Shown: positions 28,232 through 37,658, counted from the stretch's first letter. The stretch is DNA of 64,000 nt from Bacillota bacterium (GCA_023407575.1 JAEYLX010000019.1:247440-311439), one strand, 5' to 3'. Made by a program: numbers and translations. The notes: generated from the sequence alone by a model not told the origin.

Positions 28232-29344
28232 CTAACAGTATTTAGATACGATAAACTTCATATTATCCCATTTTGCTTCCATATCCTTTACCAACGCAAA
28301 CTGTGTTCTGCATCGATCCAAATTATGATCTTCTCTATGTATTCTAAAATACTGATCTCCCTGCAGATAATCCGTAAGAAATCTCATTCCGCATTCCAAA
28401 GTAACCGTTTTTGCGCCATTCGGTAACATAGCCACTTCCTGAGCTGTTAAGCTTCCACCGCAGCCCAGTAAAAATCCTTTCACGTACAATTCAAACAGAT
28501 CCAGACTTAACGACACCTTAGAAAGGTCAGTCTCATCCTCCACTGCTGTATTTGCTCCAAAACGAATCGAATCGCCAAAGTCAAAGATAGATAACCCCGG
28601 CATAACCGTATCCAAATCAATCACACAAATTCCTTTACCTGTTTGGTTATCAATCATAATATTGTTAAGTTTGGTGTCATTATGTGTAACACGCAAGGGA
28701 AGTTTCCCCTCATCCAGTTTTCTTTGGCAAATCTCGACATCCTCTTTATGTGACAGCACGAAATCTATTTCATCCTTAACATTCTTTACACGATCACATA
28801 CATCTTCTTTCACTGCCTTAAGAAATGCACTATAACGAACAGGTGTATTATGAAAATCAGGAATCGTTTCCTGCAAAGCAGACGCATCAAAGGTAGACAA
28901 AAGACTTTGGAATCTTCCAAAAGCAACCGCGCTCTCATAAAAATCCTCTTTCTTCTCTACTTGATCATAGGAGGTGGCACCTTCAATAAACAGATACATT
29001 CTCCAGTAGGAACCAATACTATCCTGATAAAAGTTCTCACCTTGCTTTGTTTTAACCAGATTCAGTGTCTCTCTGTCTGCTTGCCCACCTGACTCACTAA
29101 TTTTCTTTTTTAAAAACTCGGTAACCAAATGAATATTAGAGATCAATTGTTTTGGTTGGGTAAAAATCTCATGATTCATACGTTGCAGAATATATCTCCT
29201 GCTTTTATGTTCTATATGGCAAACCACCACAAAGGTATCGTTAATATGCCCGTTGCCATATCTTTCATAGGATTGTACATGCCCATCTATATCAAATACC
29301 ATTAATGCTTCTTCAATTTTTTCACAATACTGTTCTCTCGTCAT
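28232..29344 (-). CDS. N-acetylhexosamine 1-kinase-like protein (aminoglycoside phosphotransferase family)
   Basis: 370 residues. Kinase fold of the APH/choline-kinase type with the catalytic loop RVTHNDTKLNNIM and metal-binding CVIDLDTVMPG, and FDFGDSIRFGAN as in NahK. NahK (LnpB) phosphorylates GlcNAc or GalNAc at C1 in the lacto-N-biose/galacto-N-biose pathway. Here it lies between a sugar-1-phosphate nucleotidyltransferase and galE, the expected partners. The disaccharide phosphorylase (GH112) of that pathway is not in the window. Ribosome site before ATG 29344 is weak. Confidence 0.85.
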   Translation of the reverse strand: MTREQYCEKIEEALMVFDIDGHVQSYERYGNGHINDTFVVVCHIEHKSRRYILQRMNHEIFTQPKQLISNIHLVTEFLKKKISESGGQADRETLNLVKTKQGENFYQDSIGSYWRMYLFIEGATSYDQVEKKEDFYESAVAFGRFQSLLSTFDASALQETIPDFHNTPVRYSAFLKAVKEDVCDRVKNVKDEIDFVLSHKEDVEICQRKLDEGKLPLRVTHNDTKLNNIMIDNQTGKGICVIDLDTVMPGLSIFDFGDSIRFGANTAVEDETDLSKVSLSLDLFELYVKGFLLGCGGSLTAQEVAMLPNGAKTVTLECGMRFLTDYLQGDQYFRIHREDHNLDRCRTQFALVKDMEAKWDNMKFIVSKYC

Positions 29345-29415
29345 ACGAATACCATGCCTTTCAAATAACCATGTCTTTCTAAAAAAGCTGCAAACCTCTA
29401 GTTACAAACTCTCTC

Positions 29416-30336
29416 TTATTGCTGCCACAAATATTGTGGATAGACCTTCAGCCTTTTCAATTCCCTGATTGCCTCTACTACTTTATCTTTATCTTCTTTA
29501 TACGTAACGCCAAACCATTTATCTTGTGACTTATGTACTTGAACCCCAGCCTTACCCTGTTCCAGAAGCTGTTGTACTACAGTTGGAAGGAAAAACTCAC
29601 TTTTTTGAGGATTTGGTGTAACTTCCTCATCCAAAAATCGAACAAAAGCTGTCTCCAGCTCTCCCATGATGGATGGATTAAAACCCCATAGATTCATGGA
29701 AACTATGCTATCTGCCGCAAGTTTCTCCCAGGTGCTACCGCCATCCAAAGAATAAGCTGCTTCCTCTCCTCGTTTCTCTATTTTTGTTCTTTCTACTATC
29801 CCCATTAATTTTCCGTCGGCACTAACGTCACATACACCTCTTGATACTGATCCGTGTTCTGTAAGGGTGTTCTCCAATACATAACCAACCATATGATAGC
29901 TATATGAGTCACTCTCTCTCTGCTCCAGTGCTTGATAAATCATAGAGAAAGCACGGCTGCCATAATAATCATCTGCATTAATTACAGCAAAAGGTTCCTG
30001 TATCTTTTCTCTGCAGCACCAAATTGCATGTCCTGTCCCCCAGGGCTTATTTCTTTCCTCAGGTACTTGATATCCTGCCGGCAGTTCCCAGGTTTCCTGA
30101 TATACATACTCTACTTCAACAATCTTAGATATCCTATCTCCAATGGTTTCTTTAAAATCTTGTTCTATTTCTTTCTTAATTATAAAAACAATTTTTTCAA
30201 ATCCCGCACGAATTGCATCATAGATAGAAAAATCTATAATAATATGTCCTTCTTCGTCTACAGAATCAATCTGCTTCAATCCTCCGTACCTGCTCCCCAT
30301 TCCAGCTGCCATTATTATTAAACAAGGCTTCTTCAT
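29416..30336 (-). CDS. Sugar-1-phosphate nucleotidyltransferase (UTP-dependent type)
   Basis: 306 residues. Nucleotidyltransferase fold with signature MAAGMGSRYGGLKQ at the N-terminus, the metal-binding INADDYYG and VSMNLWGFNPSIM. Probably makes UDP-hexosamine or UDP-hexose from the sugar 1-phosphate produced by the NahK-like kinase; its product would feed GalE. ATG 30336 is used because GGAGAG is 8 bases upstream; the ATG at 30363 has none. First gene of the salvage operon, divergent from the LacI regulator. Confidence 0.85.
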   Translation of the reverse strand: MKKPCLIIMAAGMGSRYGGLKQIDSVDEEGHIIIDFSIYDAIRAGFEKIVFIIKKEIEQDFKETIGDRISKIVEVEYVYQETWELPAGYQVPEERNKPWGTGHAIWCCREKIQEPFAVINADDYYGSRAFSMIYQALEQRESDSYSYHMVGYVLENTLTEHGSVSRGVCDVSADGKLMGIVERTKIEKRGEEAAYSLDGGSTWEKLAADSIVSMNLWGFNPSIMGELETAFVRFLDEEVTPNPQKSEFFLPTVVQQLLEQGKAGVQVHKSQDKWFGVTYKEDKDKVVEAIRELKRLKVYPQYLWQQ

Positions 30337-30656
30337 ATAAAATCTCTCCTTTTTTATTATCATTCTGGTCCTGCTATAGATAAAATTATCATTAGATTGC
30401 TTAGTCAGATAATTTCTTTCCCTATGTATAAATACTTTCCTTAGCTTGTTGATACTCTTTGACTATATTTAATATGCTAATTCTAATAATTCACCATTCG
30501 ATTTACATTATTTTACGCAACTAATCGCATTGTTACGTTCTGTTAATCTGTTGTTACATTGCAATATTAGCACCATTTATTTTAGTTGTAAATATAATTT
30601 TGCAATAAATTTTAAGTTTTAACTGAATTTTTGGGCATTTTTTACCTAAAAATAAT
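30337..30656. other. Divergent control region between the salvage operon and the LacI regulator
   Basis: About 390 bases separate the two divergent starts. No gene is visible. The LacI-side promoter and operator are listed separately. On the salvage-operon side I see no copy of GTTTAnTAAAC, only a repeated TTGTTAC (near 30530 and 30552), so that operon may be under other control. Confidence 0.5.
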
Positions 30657-30685
30657 TTGACTTTTATAGCAAAATATTCTATAGT
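30657..30685 (+). promoter_or_regulatory. Promoter of the LacI-type regulator (TTGACT-17-TATAGT)
   Basis: TTGACT (30657-30662), 17 bases, TATAGT (30680-30685). The predicted operator follows at about +5, so the regulator probably represses itself. Confidence 0.65.
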
Positions 30686-30696
30686 ACAGTTATATC

Positions 30697-30707
30697 GTTT
30701 ACTAAAC
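30697..30707. promoter_or_regulatory. Predicted LacI-family operator (GTTTACTAAAC)
   Basis: Perfect palindrome around a central base, directly downstream of the regulator's -10 box and 22 bases before its start codon. Same sequence as the site ahead of the oxidoreductase/ABC operon. Confidence 0.6.
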
Positions 30708-30728
30708 AATAAGTGCAAAGGAGTTCTT

Positions 30729-31739
30729 ATGAGTACAATTCGCGATGTTGCCAGATTAGCAAATGTATCGACCGCTACCGTATCCCGCATATTAAATAAT
30801 GATTCTAAATATAAAATGACTGAAGAAACCAAAAAGCGTGTCCTTGATGCAGTAGCTACTTTGCAGTATGAAATCCAACCGAAAGTATCTAAAAAAAATA
30901 CATCCGTATCTAATAATCATATTAAAATAGGGTGTATTCTTAGCGTAACCAAAAAAAAATATAATGACCCTTATTTTATGGCAATTCTTTCCGGTGTTGA
31001 AAAACAGTTACACTCCAAGGGATATGAGATTTCTTTTATTAAAACGGGTCCAGAACTAGAGGAAAAAAACACTTTGGTTTCCACTTTTCAGGACCAGGTT
31101 TCCGGTCTTATTCTAATGGAGCCTCTCAATAGTGAGATTTATAATTATATACGTAAGAACGTTCCTCATATTGTTGGGATCGATACTCAGCGGAATGATA
31201 TCGACAATGTCTGCTATGATCATTACGAGATAGCAACTGTAGCAACCCGATACCTGATTAGTAAAGGGCATACCAAAATTGGTTTTATCGGCGGACACGG
31301 GGAATCTAAACAAATCACTGACAGTCAGCGTTATCAGGGCTATTATCTTGCCATGCATTCCGCTGGTCTTGAAATTAACAAAGAATGGGTCATCGACAGT
31401 GGATGGGATGAAGATATTTGCTCTTCAAAGGTAGATGCTGTATGTAAATCTAATAATTATCCTACTGCTTTTTTTGCTGCCAGCGATTTAATGGCTATGG
31501 CTGCTTTAAACAGTTTTTACAACAATCATATCTCGGTTCCTTCCGACGTTGCCGTTATTGGTATGTCCGATATTGAGATGTCCAAATTCTCTAATCCCCC
31601 ACTTACTACTATTCGTGTACCAATGGAGGAAATTGGAGTAGTTGCTGCTGATCTGCTTTTAGCAAGAATTCATGGTTACAATTTATTACCACAGAAGATT
31701 ATTCTTCCAACCTCATTAATAACTCGAAGTTCCACTTGA
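30729..31739 (+). CDS. LacI family transcriptional regulator of the amino-sugar island
   Basis: 336 residues. N-terminal helix-turn-helix TIRDVARLANVSTATVSRILNND with the minor-groove hinge helix region, then a periplasmic-binding-protein-like effector domain (IKIGCILSVTKK, VGIDTQRNDID, IGFIGGHGES, AVIGMSDIEMSKFSNPPLTTIRVP). ATG 30729 has AAGGAG upstream. It is followed by nagB and nagA in the same direction and is divergent from the salvage operon, so the effector is likely a hexosamine or its phosphate. Predicted operator GTTTAnTAAAC. Confidence 0.92.
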   Translation: MSTIRDVARLANVSTATVSRILNNDSKYKMTEETKKRVLDAVATLQYEIQPKVSKKNTSVSNNHIKIGCILSVTKKKYNDPYFMAILSGVEKQLHSKGYEISFIKTGPELEEKNTLVSTFQDQVSGLILMEPLNSEIYNYIRKNVPHIVGIDTQRNDIDNVCYDHYEIATVATRYLISKGHTKIGFIGGHGESKQITDSQRYQGYYLAMHSAGLEINKEWVIDSGWDEDICSSKVDAVCKSNNYPTAFFAASDLMAMAALNSFYNNHISVPSDVAVIGMSDIEMSKFSNPPLTTIRVPMEEIGVVAADLLLARIHGYNLLPQKIILPTSLITRSST

Positions 31740-31818
31740 TTTTATTTCCTCAATTTACATTAAATGATTTTGAGTAACATCCGGACACTAACTTTTTAAC
31801 ACTAAGGAGCTACATGCT

Positions 31819-32559
31819 ATGAGAATATACGAAACAATGGACTATCCAGATATGAGCCGCAAGGCTGCCAATATCATTTCTGCACAAATTATCGCACACC
31901 CCTCCAGCGTACTGGGCCTGGCTACTGGGTCCTCCCCTATCGGGACATATCTTCAACTGGTGGAATGGTACAAAAAGGGTGACTTGGATTTTTCGGAAGT
32001 ACGCACAGTGAATTTGGATGAATATAAGGGCTTATCTTCAGACGATGAGAATAGCTATCGTTACTTTATGAAGAAAAACCTATTTGATCAGATTAACATT
32101 TCTACTAATCTTACTAATTTTCCAAATGGACTGGCAAAGAACGAAGAAGAGGAGTGTACCAGATATGACGAAGTTATTCAGTCGTTAGGCGGGATAGATT
32201 TACAACTTCTTGGTATCGGGCATAACGGACATATTGGTTTTAATGAGCCTGGTGCTTCTTTTGAGAAATCAACCCATGTTGTAGCTTTAACTGAAAGTAC
32301 AATTCAGGCCAATTCCAGACTTTTTGAGTCAGCCGAACAGGTTCCTACCCATGCCTATACTATGGGTATAAAAAGCATTATGCAATCCAAAAAAATTCTT
32401 TTGATTGTCAGTGGAGCAGATAAAGCCGAAATTATCAGAGCTGCCTTTAAGGGTCCAATAACTCCAGCACTTCCAGCATCTATTTTGCAATTGCATAACG
32501 ATGTTACATTGGTTGGCGATAAAGCCTCCCTTGCACTTCTTACTTTGGACGGTCGTTAA
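31819..32559 (+). CDS. nagB: Glucosamine-6-phosphate deaminase
   Basis: 246 residues. Converts glucosamine 6-phosphate to fructose 6-phosphate and ammonia, the entry to glycolysis. Conserved VNLDEYKGL, GIGHNGHIGFNEPG (with the catalytic Asp/His/Glu region) and AYTMGIKSIM are present. AAGGAGC lies about 8 bases before the ATG. It is followed 35 bp later by nagA, a classical pair, here in the order nagB-nagA behind the LacI gene. The 79-bp gap to lacI shows no terminator. Confidence 0.96.
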   Translation: MRIYETMDYPDMSRKAANIISAQIIAHPSSVLGLATGSSPIGTYLQLVEWYKKGDLDFSEVRTVNLDEYKGLSSDDENSYRYFMKKNLFDQINISTNLTNFPNGLAKNEEEECTRYDEVIQSLGGIDLQLLGIGHNGHIGFNEPGASFEKSTHVVALTESTIQANSRLFESAEQVPTHAYTMGIKSIMQSKKILLIVSGADKAEIIRAAFKGPITPALPASILQLHNDVTLVGDKASLALLTLDGR

Positions 32560-32594
32560 TTAATAGTATTACGCTTTTGTTAGGAGGATTGAAA

Positions 32595-33719
32595 ATGATA
32601 ATAAAAAATGGATATGTTTATGATAATGACTCCTTTGTATATAGGGATTTATATGTAACGGAAGGTCTTTTTTCTACTAAAAATGAAGATATTGAAACAA
32701 TTGATGCTAGCGGTTGCTATGTCATACCCGGATTGACCGATTTACACTTTCACGGTTGTATGGGTCACGATTTTTGCGAAGCTTCAACAGAAAGCTTGGA
32801 CACAATCTGCCAGTACGAAGCAAGTGTAGGCGTCACTACCATCTGTCCTGCTACTATGACTTTGCCTGTAGATCAGTTAGATAAGATATGCGATGAATTC
32901 ATGCATTATAAAAATGACAACGGTGCTCTTCTGTGTGGAATCCATCTGGAAGGACCCTTTTTATCTAAGGAAAAAAAGGGAGCTCAAAACCCTGCTTACC
33001 TTAAGAAAGCTGATTTGTCTCTGTTTCAGAAATTGCAAAAATCCAGTGGTAACCTTGTAAAACTGATTACTGTAGCTCCTGAATTCCCAGAGAACATGGA
33101 CTTTATACAACAAGTTAAGGACGAGGTTCGAATTTCCCTTGGTCATACAACTGCTTCCTATGAGGTTGCTCTACGAGCATTTCAACAAGGAGCCAGCCAT
33201 GTAACTCATTTATTTAATGCAATGCCTCCCTTTCATCATCGTGACCCCGGTGTAATTGGTGCTGCCTTTGACTCCCCTGATACTACCGTCGAAATCATTT
33301 GTGATGGAATTCATCTTCATCCGAGTATGATTCGAACAGTCTTCTCTATGTTTACAAAAGAGCGTATTATCTTAATTAGTGATAGTATGGAAGCAACCGG
33401 AATGCCCAATGGTACCTACTCACTCGGTGGTCAAGAAGTAACTGTCTCTGGTAATTCTGCTACTTTGTCCGATGGTACCTTAGCAGGTTCTGTAACGAAT
33501 CTAATGGACTGTGTTCGATTTCTGGTAAAACAGGTTAATATCCCACTGACAACAGCCATCCAGTGTGCAGCAGTTAATCCCGCTAAAGCAATTGGTATCT
33601 ATGATAAGTACGGAAGTTTGGACACAGGAAAAGCAGCAAACTTTGTTTTGCTCAAAGAGAACCTGGACCTCCATAGTGTATACATAAGAGGGAAAAAGTG
33701 TTCTAATAATTCATTATAA
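32595..33719 (+). CDS. nagA: N-acetylglucosamine-6-phosphate deacetylase
   Basis: 374 residues, amidohydrolase fold. Metal ligands in LHFHGCMGHDF (HxH-like), HLEGPF (Glu), SLGHTTAS (His) and SHVTHLFNAM (His), and the catalytic Asp in ILISDSMEATG. Removes acetate from GlcNAc-6-phosphate and supplies NagB. ATG 32595 has GGAGG 6 bases upstream; an in-frame start at 32577 does not. A hairpin terminator follows at 33800-33862. Confidence 0.96.
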   Translation: MIIKNGYVYDNDSFVYRDLYVTEGLFSTKNEDIETIDASGCYVIPGLTDLHFHGCMGHDFCEASTESLDTICQYEASVGVTTICPATMTLPVDQLDKICDEFMHYKNDNGALLCGIHLEGPFLSKEKKGAQNPAYLKKADLSLFQKLQKSSGNLVKLITVAPEFPENMDFIQQVKDEVRISLGHTTASYEVALRAFQQGASHVTHLFNAMPPFHHRDPGVIGAAFDSPDTTVEIICDGIHLHPSMIRTVFSMFTKERIILISDSMEATGMPNGTYSLGGQEVTVSGNSATLSDGTLAGSVTNLMDCVRFLVKQVNIPLTTAIQCAAVNPAKAIGIYDKYGSLDTGKAANFVLLKENLDLHSVYIRGKKCSNNSL

Positions 33720-33799
33720 TTACACACTTTTATCGTTGCTCAAACGATAAGGACTAGTTCATAGTGAGGTACGTTAATTCATAAGTTTTGTTTTATTAA

Positions 33800-33862
33800 A
33801 AAAGAACGATATCAGCTTTGGGTATTTATATCTTCCCTAATATAAACTGATTTCGTTCTTTT
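33800..33862. terminator. Long hairpin terminator between nagA and the SulP gene
   Basis: Sixteen-base arms (33800-33815 with 33847-33862, AAAAGAACGATATCAG against CTGATTTCGTTCTTTT, one mismatch) and a 31-base loop. Convergent genes end on both sides, so it can serve both. Confidence 0.65.
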
Positions 33863-33877
33863 CTATCTTTTAATACT

Positions 33878-33972
33878 CTATCTTTACTTTATTGCTCTAT
33901 CTTTACTTTATTGCTCTATCTCTACTTTATCGTTCTATCTTTACTTTATCGTTCTATCTTTATTTTATCGTT
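33878..33972. repeat. Five tandem 19-bp repeats next to the SulP stop codon
   Basis: Five contiguous units of about CTATCTTTACTTTATYGYT (33878, 33897, 33916, 33935, 33954), with single substitutions, plus a partial CTATC that contains the SulP stop codon. The unit shares TCGTTCT and TCTATCTTT with the right arm of the adjacent terminator, suggesting it grew from it by slippage. No spacers, so not a CRISPR array. Confidence 0.85.
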
Positions 33973-35619
33973 CTATCCTAATTGCTTCGCTCGTTCCAGT
34001 GCCTTATCAATATTCGCGCAGAAGTTTTCAGCCCCTACTTCCTTGTCAAAACCTGCTTTTTGCATCATGCGGTATGGCTGTTCCTGAACATGAGAAAGTA
34101 CTAAGGTAACATTCTTCTTTTGGCAAGACTTTAAAACCTTTTGAAGTGCATTTAGAGCATTAATATCCATTGCTGTTACACTTCTCATTCGAAGAATTAC
34201 CGTATGTATCTGCGGATCTGCTATAGAAATCTTCAGAAACTTATCTGCTGCCCCAAAGAACATTGGTCCATTTATTTCATATACAATGGTATGCTTTGGT
34301 ATTGCCTTTAACTCGGTTTCACTACCTTCGTCGTCTAGACCCTCTGGTAGATCCTCCTTCCATCTCTGAACATCAGTTACATCGGACATTCTCTTTACAA
34401 ATAAGATTGCTGCCATCAAAAGTCCAATCTCAATCGCTACCACCAAATCAAATAAAACCGTCAGTAAAAAGGTAGCCAAGAGCACCATAATATCACTCTT
34501 CGGTGATTTCTTAATCAGCTCTACAAACCCTTTCCACTCGCTCATATGATATGCGACTATGAATAGAATTGCGGCAATCGTTGGCATAGGTATTAAGGAA
34601 GCATAAGGCATGCATACCACCAGGATAATAAGCAGTGTAATTGAATGAACCATACCCGAAATCGGTGTACGTCCTCCATTCTTCACATTTGCTGCTGTTC
34701 TCGCAATAGCACCTGTTGCCGGAATTCCACCAAATAAGCTGGAGAAGATATTACCGGTTCCCTGTGCCACAAGTTCTATATTAGAACGATGTCTGCTGCC
34801 AATCATCCCATCTGCAACCACGCAAGATAGCAGAGATTCCACACCAGCTAAAATTGCAATGGAGATAGCATCTGGTACTAGACGGTTAATCATCGTCAGG
34901 TTAATGTTTGGAAAATGAAAGACAGGGAGTTTGGAGGATATCTCATATAAACTACCAATGGTATTAATCTCCATATCGAATATCTTGACTAGAAGAGCGG
35001 TTACCAGAATAGCAATCAGAGAACCTGGTACTTTCGTTGTTATCTTAGGCCATACAATCAGAATAAGTAAAGCAATTGCTCCGATTAAAAGTGCCGAGAA
35101 ATTAATACTGGAGATGCTTTTTACACAAGCAACCACTTTCTCCATGGTTTCTATTGGTGTGGACTTAAAAGTAAGTCCAAGAAAATCTTTGATTTGACCG
35201 ATAAAAATTGTAACTGCAATTCCCAGTGTAAAGCCAGTCGTTATCGTGTATGGAATAAAACGTAGCAGGGTGCCAAATCTTAATAATCCCATGATGATTA
35301 GTAAAATACCAGCCATAATAGTTGCAACTGCAAGACCTTCCATCCCATTACGTGCCACAATACCAGCTACAATGGAGGCAAAGGCAGCTGTTGGTCCGGA
35401 AATCTGTACCCTGCTTCCTCCCAGAAAAGATATTACGAAGCCAGCTACAATAGCCGTATACAAGCCTCGCTCCGGTGTAACTCCTGAAGCTAGCGCCAAT
35501 GCAATACTAAGCGGCAATGCTATAATTGCAACTATGATACCCGCAATTACATCCTTTCCAAATTGTTGTTTCGAATATGTCTTCATCACAGAAAATAACT
35601 TTGGTTTTAACTTCTCCAC
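33973..35619 (-). CDS. SulP family inorganic anion transporter with STAS domain
   Basis: 548 residues. Ten or more membrane helices with the SulP signature regions (GLYTAIVAGFVISFLGGSRVQISGPTA is the start of the core) and a C-terminal cytoplasmic STAS domain (about 435-545, VYEINGPMFFGAADKF). The family moves sulfate, bicarbonate or other anions with Na+ or H+; the substrate is not decided by the sequence. Start is GTG 35619 with GAGGAA 6 bases upstream. Monocistronic; its 3' end merges into a tandem repeat. Confidence 0.93.
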   Translation of the reverse strand: MEKLKPKLFSVMKTYSKQQFGKDVIAGIIVAIIALPLSIALALASGVTPERGLYTAIVAGFVISFLGGSRVQISGPTAAFASIVAGIVARNGMEGLAVATIMAGILLIIMGLLRFGTLLRFIPYTITTGFTLGIAVTIFIGQIKDFLGLTFKSTPIETMEKVVACVKSISSINFSALLIGAIALLILIVWPKITTKVPGSLIAILVTALLVKIFDMEINTIGSLYEISSKLPVFHFPNINLTMINRLVPDAISIAILAGVESLLSCVVADGMIGSRHRSNIELVAQGTGNIFSSLFGGIPATGAIARTAANVKNGGRTPISGMVHSITLLIILVVCMPYASLIPMPTIAAILFIVAYHMSEWKGFVELIKKSPKSDIMVLLATFLLTVLFDLVVAIEIGLLMAAILFVKRMSDVTDVQRWKEDLPEGLDDEGSETELKAIPKHTIVYEINGPMFFGAADKFLKISIADPQIHTVILRMRSVTAMDINALNALQKVLKSCQKKNVTLVLSHVQEQPYRMMQKAGFDKEVGAENFCANIDKALERAKQLG

Positions 35620-35936
35620 TTTTTCTTCCTCACCTTTGTATGTTAATAAAAAATTTCTATCTTATTAATACTTTTTTTATATTTCCCAATAGATTATATT
35701 AATTACATTTGGTGCTATTTTCAAGTGTTTTATTTTAATTATTTAAACTTTATAGATATCGTACATTTTCATTCACTTAAAATCCTTTTCTATTCACTGA
35801 AAATACTGCTTTTCTAATCGCAGCTTCTTACCCCTATCACCCACTTACCAGTAATTTAATATATCTTTCTATTTCGTATGTGCTAAAATAAGAAAGAAGC
35901 ATATGTAATTATTTTACTCAAAATGGGGGCATTTGT
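35620..35936. other. Divergent intergenic region, SulP and FtsH-like genes
   Basis: 317 AT-rich bases holding the promoters of both genes. A TAAAAT box near 35884 is the best -10 for the FtsH-like gene. No gene, riboswitch or terminator was recognised. Confidence 0.4.
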
Positions 35937-37658
35937 ATGAAACGCAATTTAATTATTGCTTTTACTGGTCTGCTACTTATTGTCGCAGGCATTCTTGCAT
36001 ATCAATACTTCAAGGCCGATACAGCCGAGATGTCCTACCCCTCCTTTTTAAAGGCTGTGGAGGATAAGCAGGTCTCTGAAGTAATTTTGTCGGAGGGGAA
36101 GAATGATTTTCAAGTAGTACTTACGGATTCTCAAAATACCACTTATGTTGTACCGAATCCAAAGACAGAGAATTTTACAGAATTCCTTTTACTGAATGAT
36201 ATTAAAATTGAATATGGCAGTATGAATGGTGTATCAACAATATTAAAAGTCGTTGTAGTCGGCATTGTTATCGTTGGTATATACTACGTAGTAAGAAATG
36301 GCGGAAATGCCAATAACCTGATACAGGATGCCAATCGAAAGAAGAAGACAAATACGGCTCCAATAAAATTAGCACAGGTTGCCGGAAATACCGAGGCAAA
36401 ATCTATGGTGGAGGATATCATCTCTTTCATCAAAGATCCAGACAAATACTCCAGTGTAGGAGCAAGAATGCCGAAGGGTCTTCTATTATATGGTCCTCCC
36501 GGAACTGGTAAGACTTTAATGGCAAAAGCAATTGCAGGGGAAGCAAATGTTCCCTTCTATGCCATGAGTGGTTCCGACTTCGTGCAAATGTATGTTGGAG
36601 TAGGTGCCAGCAGAATCAGAAATCTGTTTAATAAGGCGAAAAAGAGTGAAAAGGCAGTTATCTTCATAGATGAGATTGATGCAATTGGTAAGAAAAGAGC
36701 TCGTAATACTTCAGCAAGTAATGACGAACGAGATCAGACGTTAAATGCATTGTTAACCGAAATGTCAGGTTTCCATGACAATCAAGGTATCATCGTTATT
36801 GGTGCCACCAACCGGTTGGACACTTTAGATGAAGCGCTTCTACGTCCCGGTCGTTTTGATCGACATATTGAAATCGGCTTACCCGATGTAAATGCACGTA
36901 AGCATATTCTTTCTCTTTATGCTAACAAAAAACCAATAGCAGATGATGTTGACTTAGACGATCTCGCAAAATCCACCGTATATTTTAGCGGTGCAATGCT
37001 AGAGAACTTAATTAACGAAGCTGCCATCAATGCCGGCAATGAGCAAAAGTCTGCAATTACAAAGGATCATATTGATAAGGCGTTCTACACAGTAATTGCT
37101 GGTGCACCGAAGCAGGATCGCAGTTACATTTCAGAACTAGACCGAAAAATCACCGCTTATCATGAAGCAGGACATGCTCTAGTGACAAACTTACTATTAC
37201 CCGAGCATTTTATCTCAAAGGTTACGATTATACCAAGCGTGAAAGGTGCCGGTGGTTTTAATCTAAGTATACCAAAGGATACGATGTTCCAGACTCAGAA
37301 GCAAATTAGAGCTAATATCCAAGTTTTACTGGCTGGTAGAATTGCGGAAGAATTAATCTTTGGTGCCAACGAAGTTACGACTGGAGCTAGCAATGATATT
37401 CAAAAAGCTTCACAGATGCTTTTTGATTATATGAACAAGTATGGTATGGATAAAGAATTCGGATTATTCAGTTTGGAAGCCTTTAGCGAGGGTTACGATG
37501 AAAAGCTTATTGCTAAGTGCAGAACTCAAATGAATGAACTTTATGAGGAAACCAAAGAATTACTGCAAGAAAGAATATCCTTTTTAAAAGATATTGCAGA
37601 AGAATTGCTTGAGAAAGAGTCCTTGAATGGGCAGGACATTGAACGAATCTGTGCCTAA
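35937..37658 (+). CDS. FtsH-like membrane AAA+ zinc metalloprotease
   Basis: 573 residues, shorter than housekeeping FtsH (about 600-650). Membrane helix 1 about 5-22, an extracytoplasmic FtsH_ext domain, helix 2 about 103-119. AAA+ domain with Walker A GPPGTGKT (186-193), Walker B VIFIDEIDAIG, pore loop QMYVGVGAS (Tyr where FtsH has Phe) and SRH with LLRPGRFDRH. Protease domain with HEAGH (409-413). The segment after VTIIP (SVKGAGGFNLSIP) departs from the usual PRG-x-ALG. It may be a second, specialised FtsH that removes membrane or sporulation proteins. GGGGGC lies upstream of the ATG. Single gene. Confidence 0.9.
   Translation: MKRNLIIAFTGLLLIVAGILAYQYFKADTAEMSYPSFLKAVEDKQVSEVILSEGKNDFQVVLTDSQNTTYVVPNPKTENFTEFLLLNDIKIEYGSMNGVSTILKVVVVGIVIVGIYYVVRNGGNANNLIQDANRKKKTNTAPIKLAQVAGNTEAKSMVEDIISFIKDPDKYSSVGARMPKGLLLYGPPGTGKTLMAKAIAGEANVPFYAMSGSDFVQMYVGVGASRIRNLFNKAKKSEKAVIFIDEIDAIGKKRARNTSASNDERDQTLNALLTEMSGFHDNQGIIVIGATNRLDTLDEALLRPGRFDRHIEIGLPDVNARKHILSLYANKKPIADDVDLDDLAKSTVYFSGAMLENLINEAAINAGNEQKSAITKDHIDKAFYTVIAGAPKQDRSYISELDRKITAYHEAGHALVTNLLLPEHFISKVTIIPSVKGAGGFNLSIPKDTMFQTQKQIRANIQVLLAGRIAEELIFGANEVTTGASNDIQKASQMLFDYMNKYGMDKEFGLFSLEAFSEGYDEKLIAKCRTQMNELYEETKELLQERISFLKDIAEELLEKESLNGQDIERICA

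Noticed and set aside
33878..33977. Regular short repeats that could be mistaken for a CRISPR array
   Set aside because: Units are contiguous 19-mers with no spacers, located at a gene end and similar to a terminator arm.
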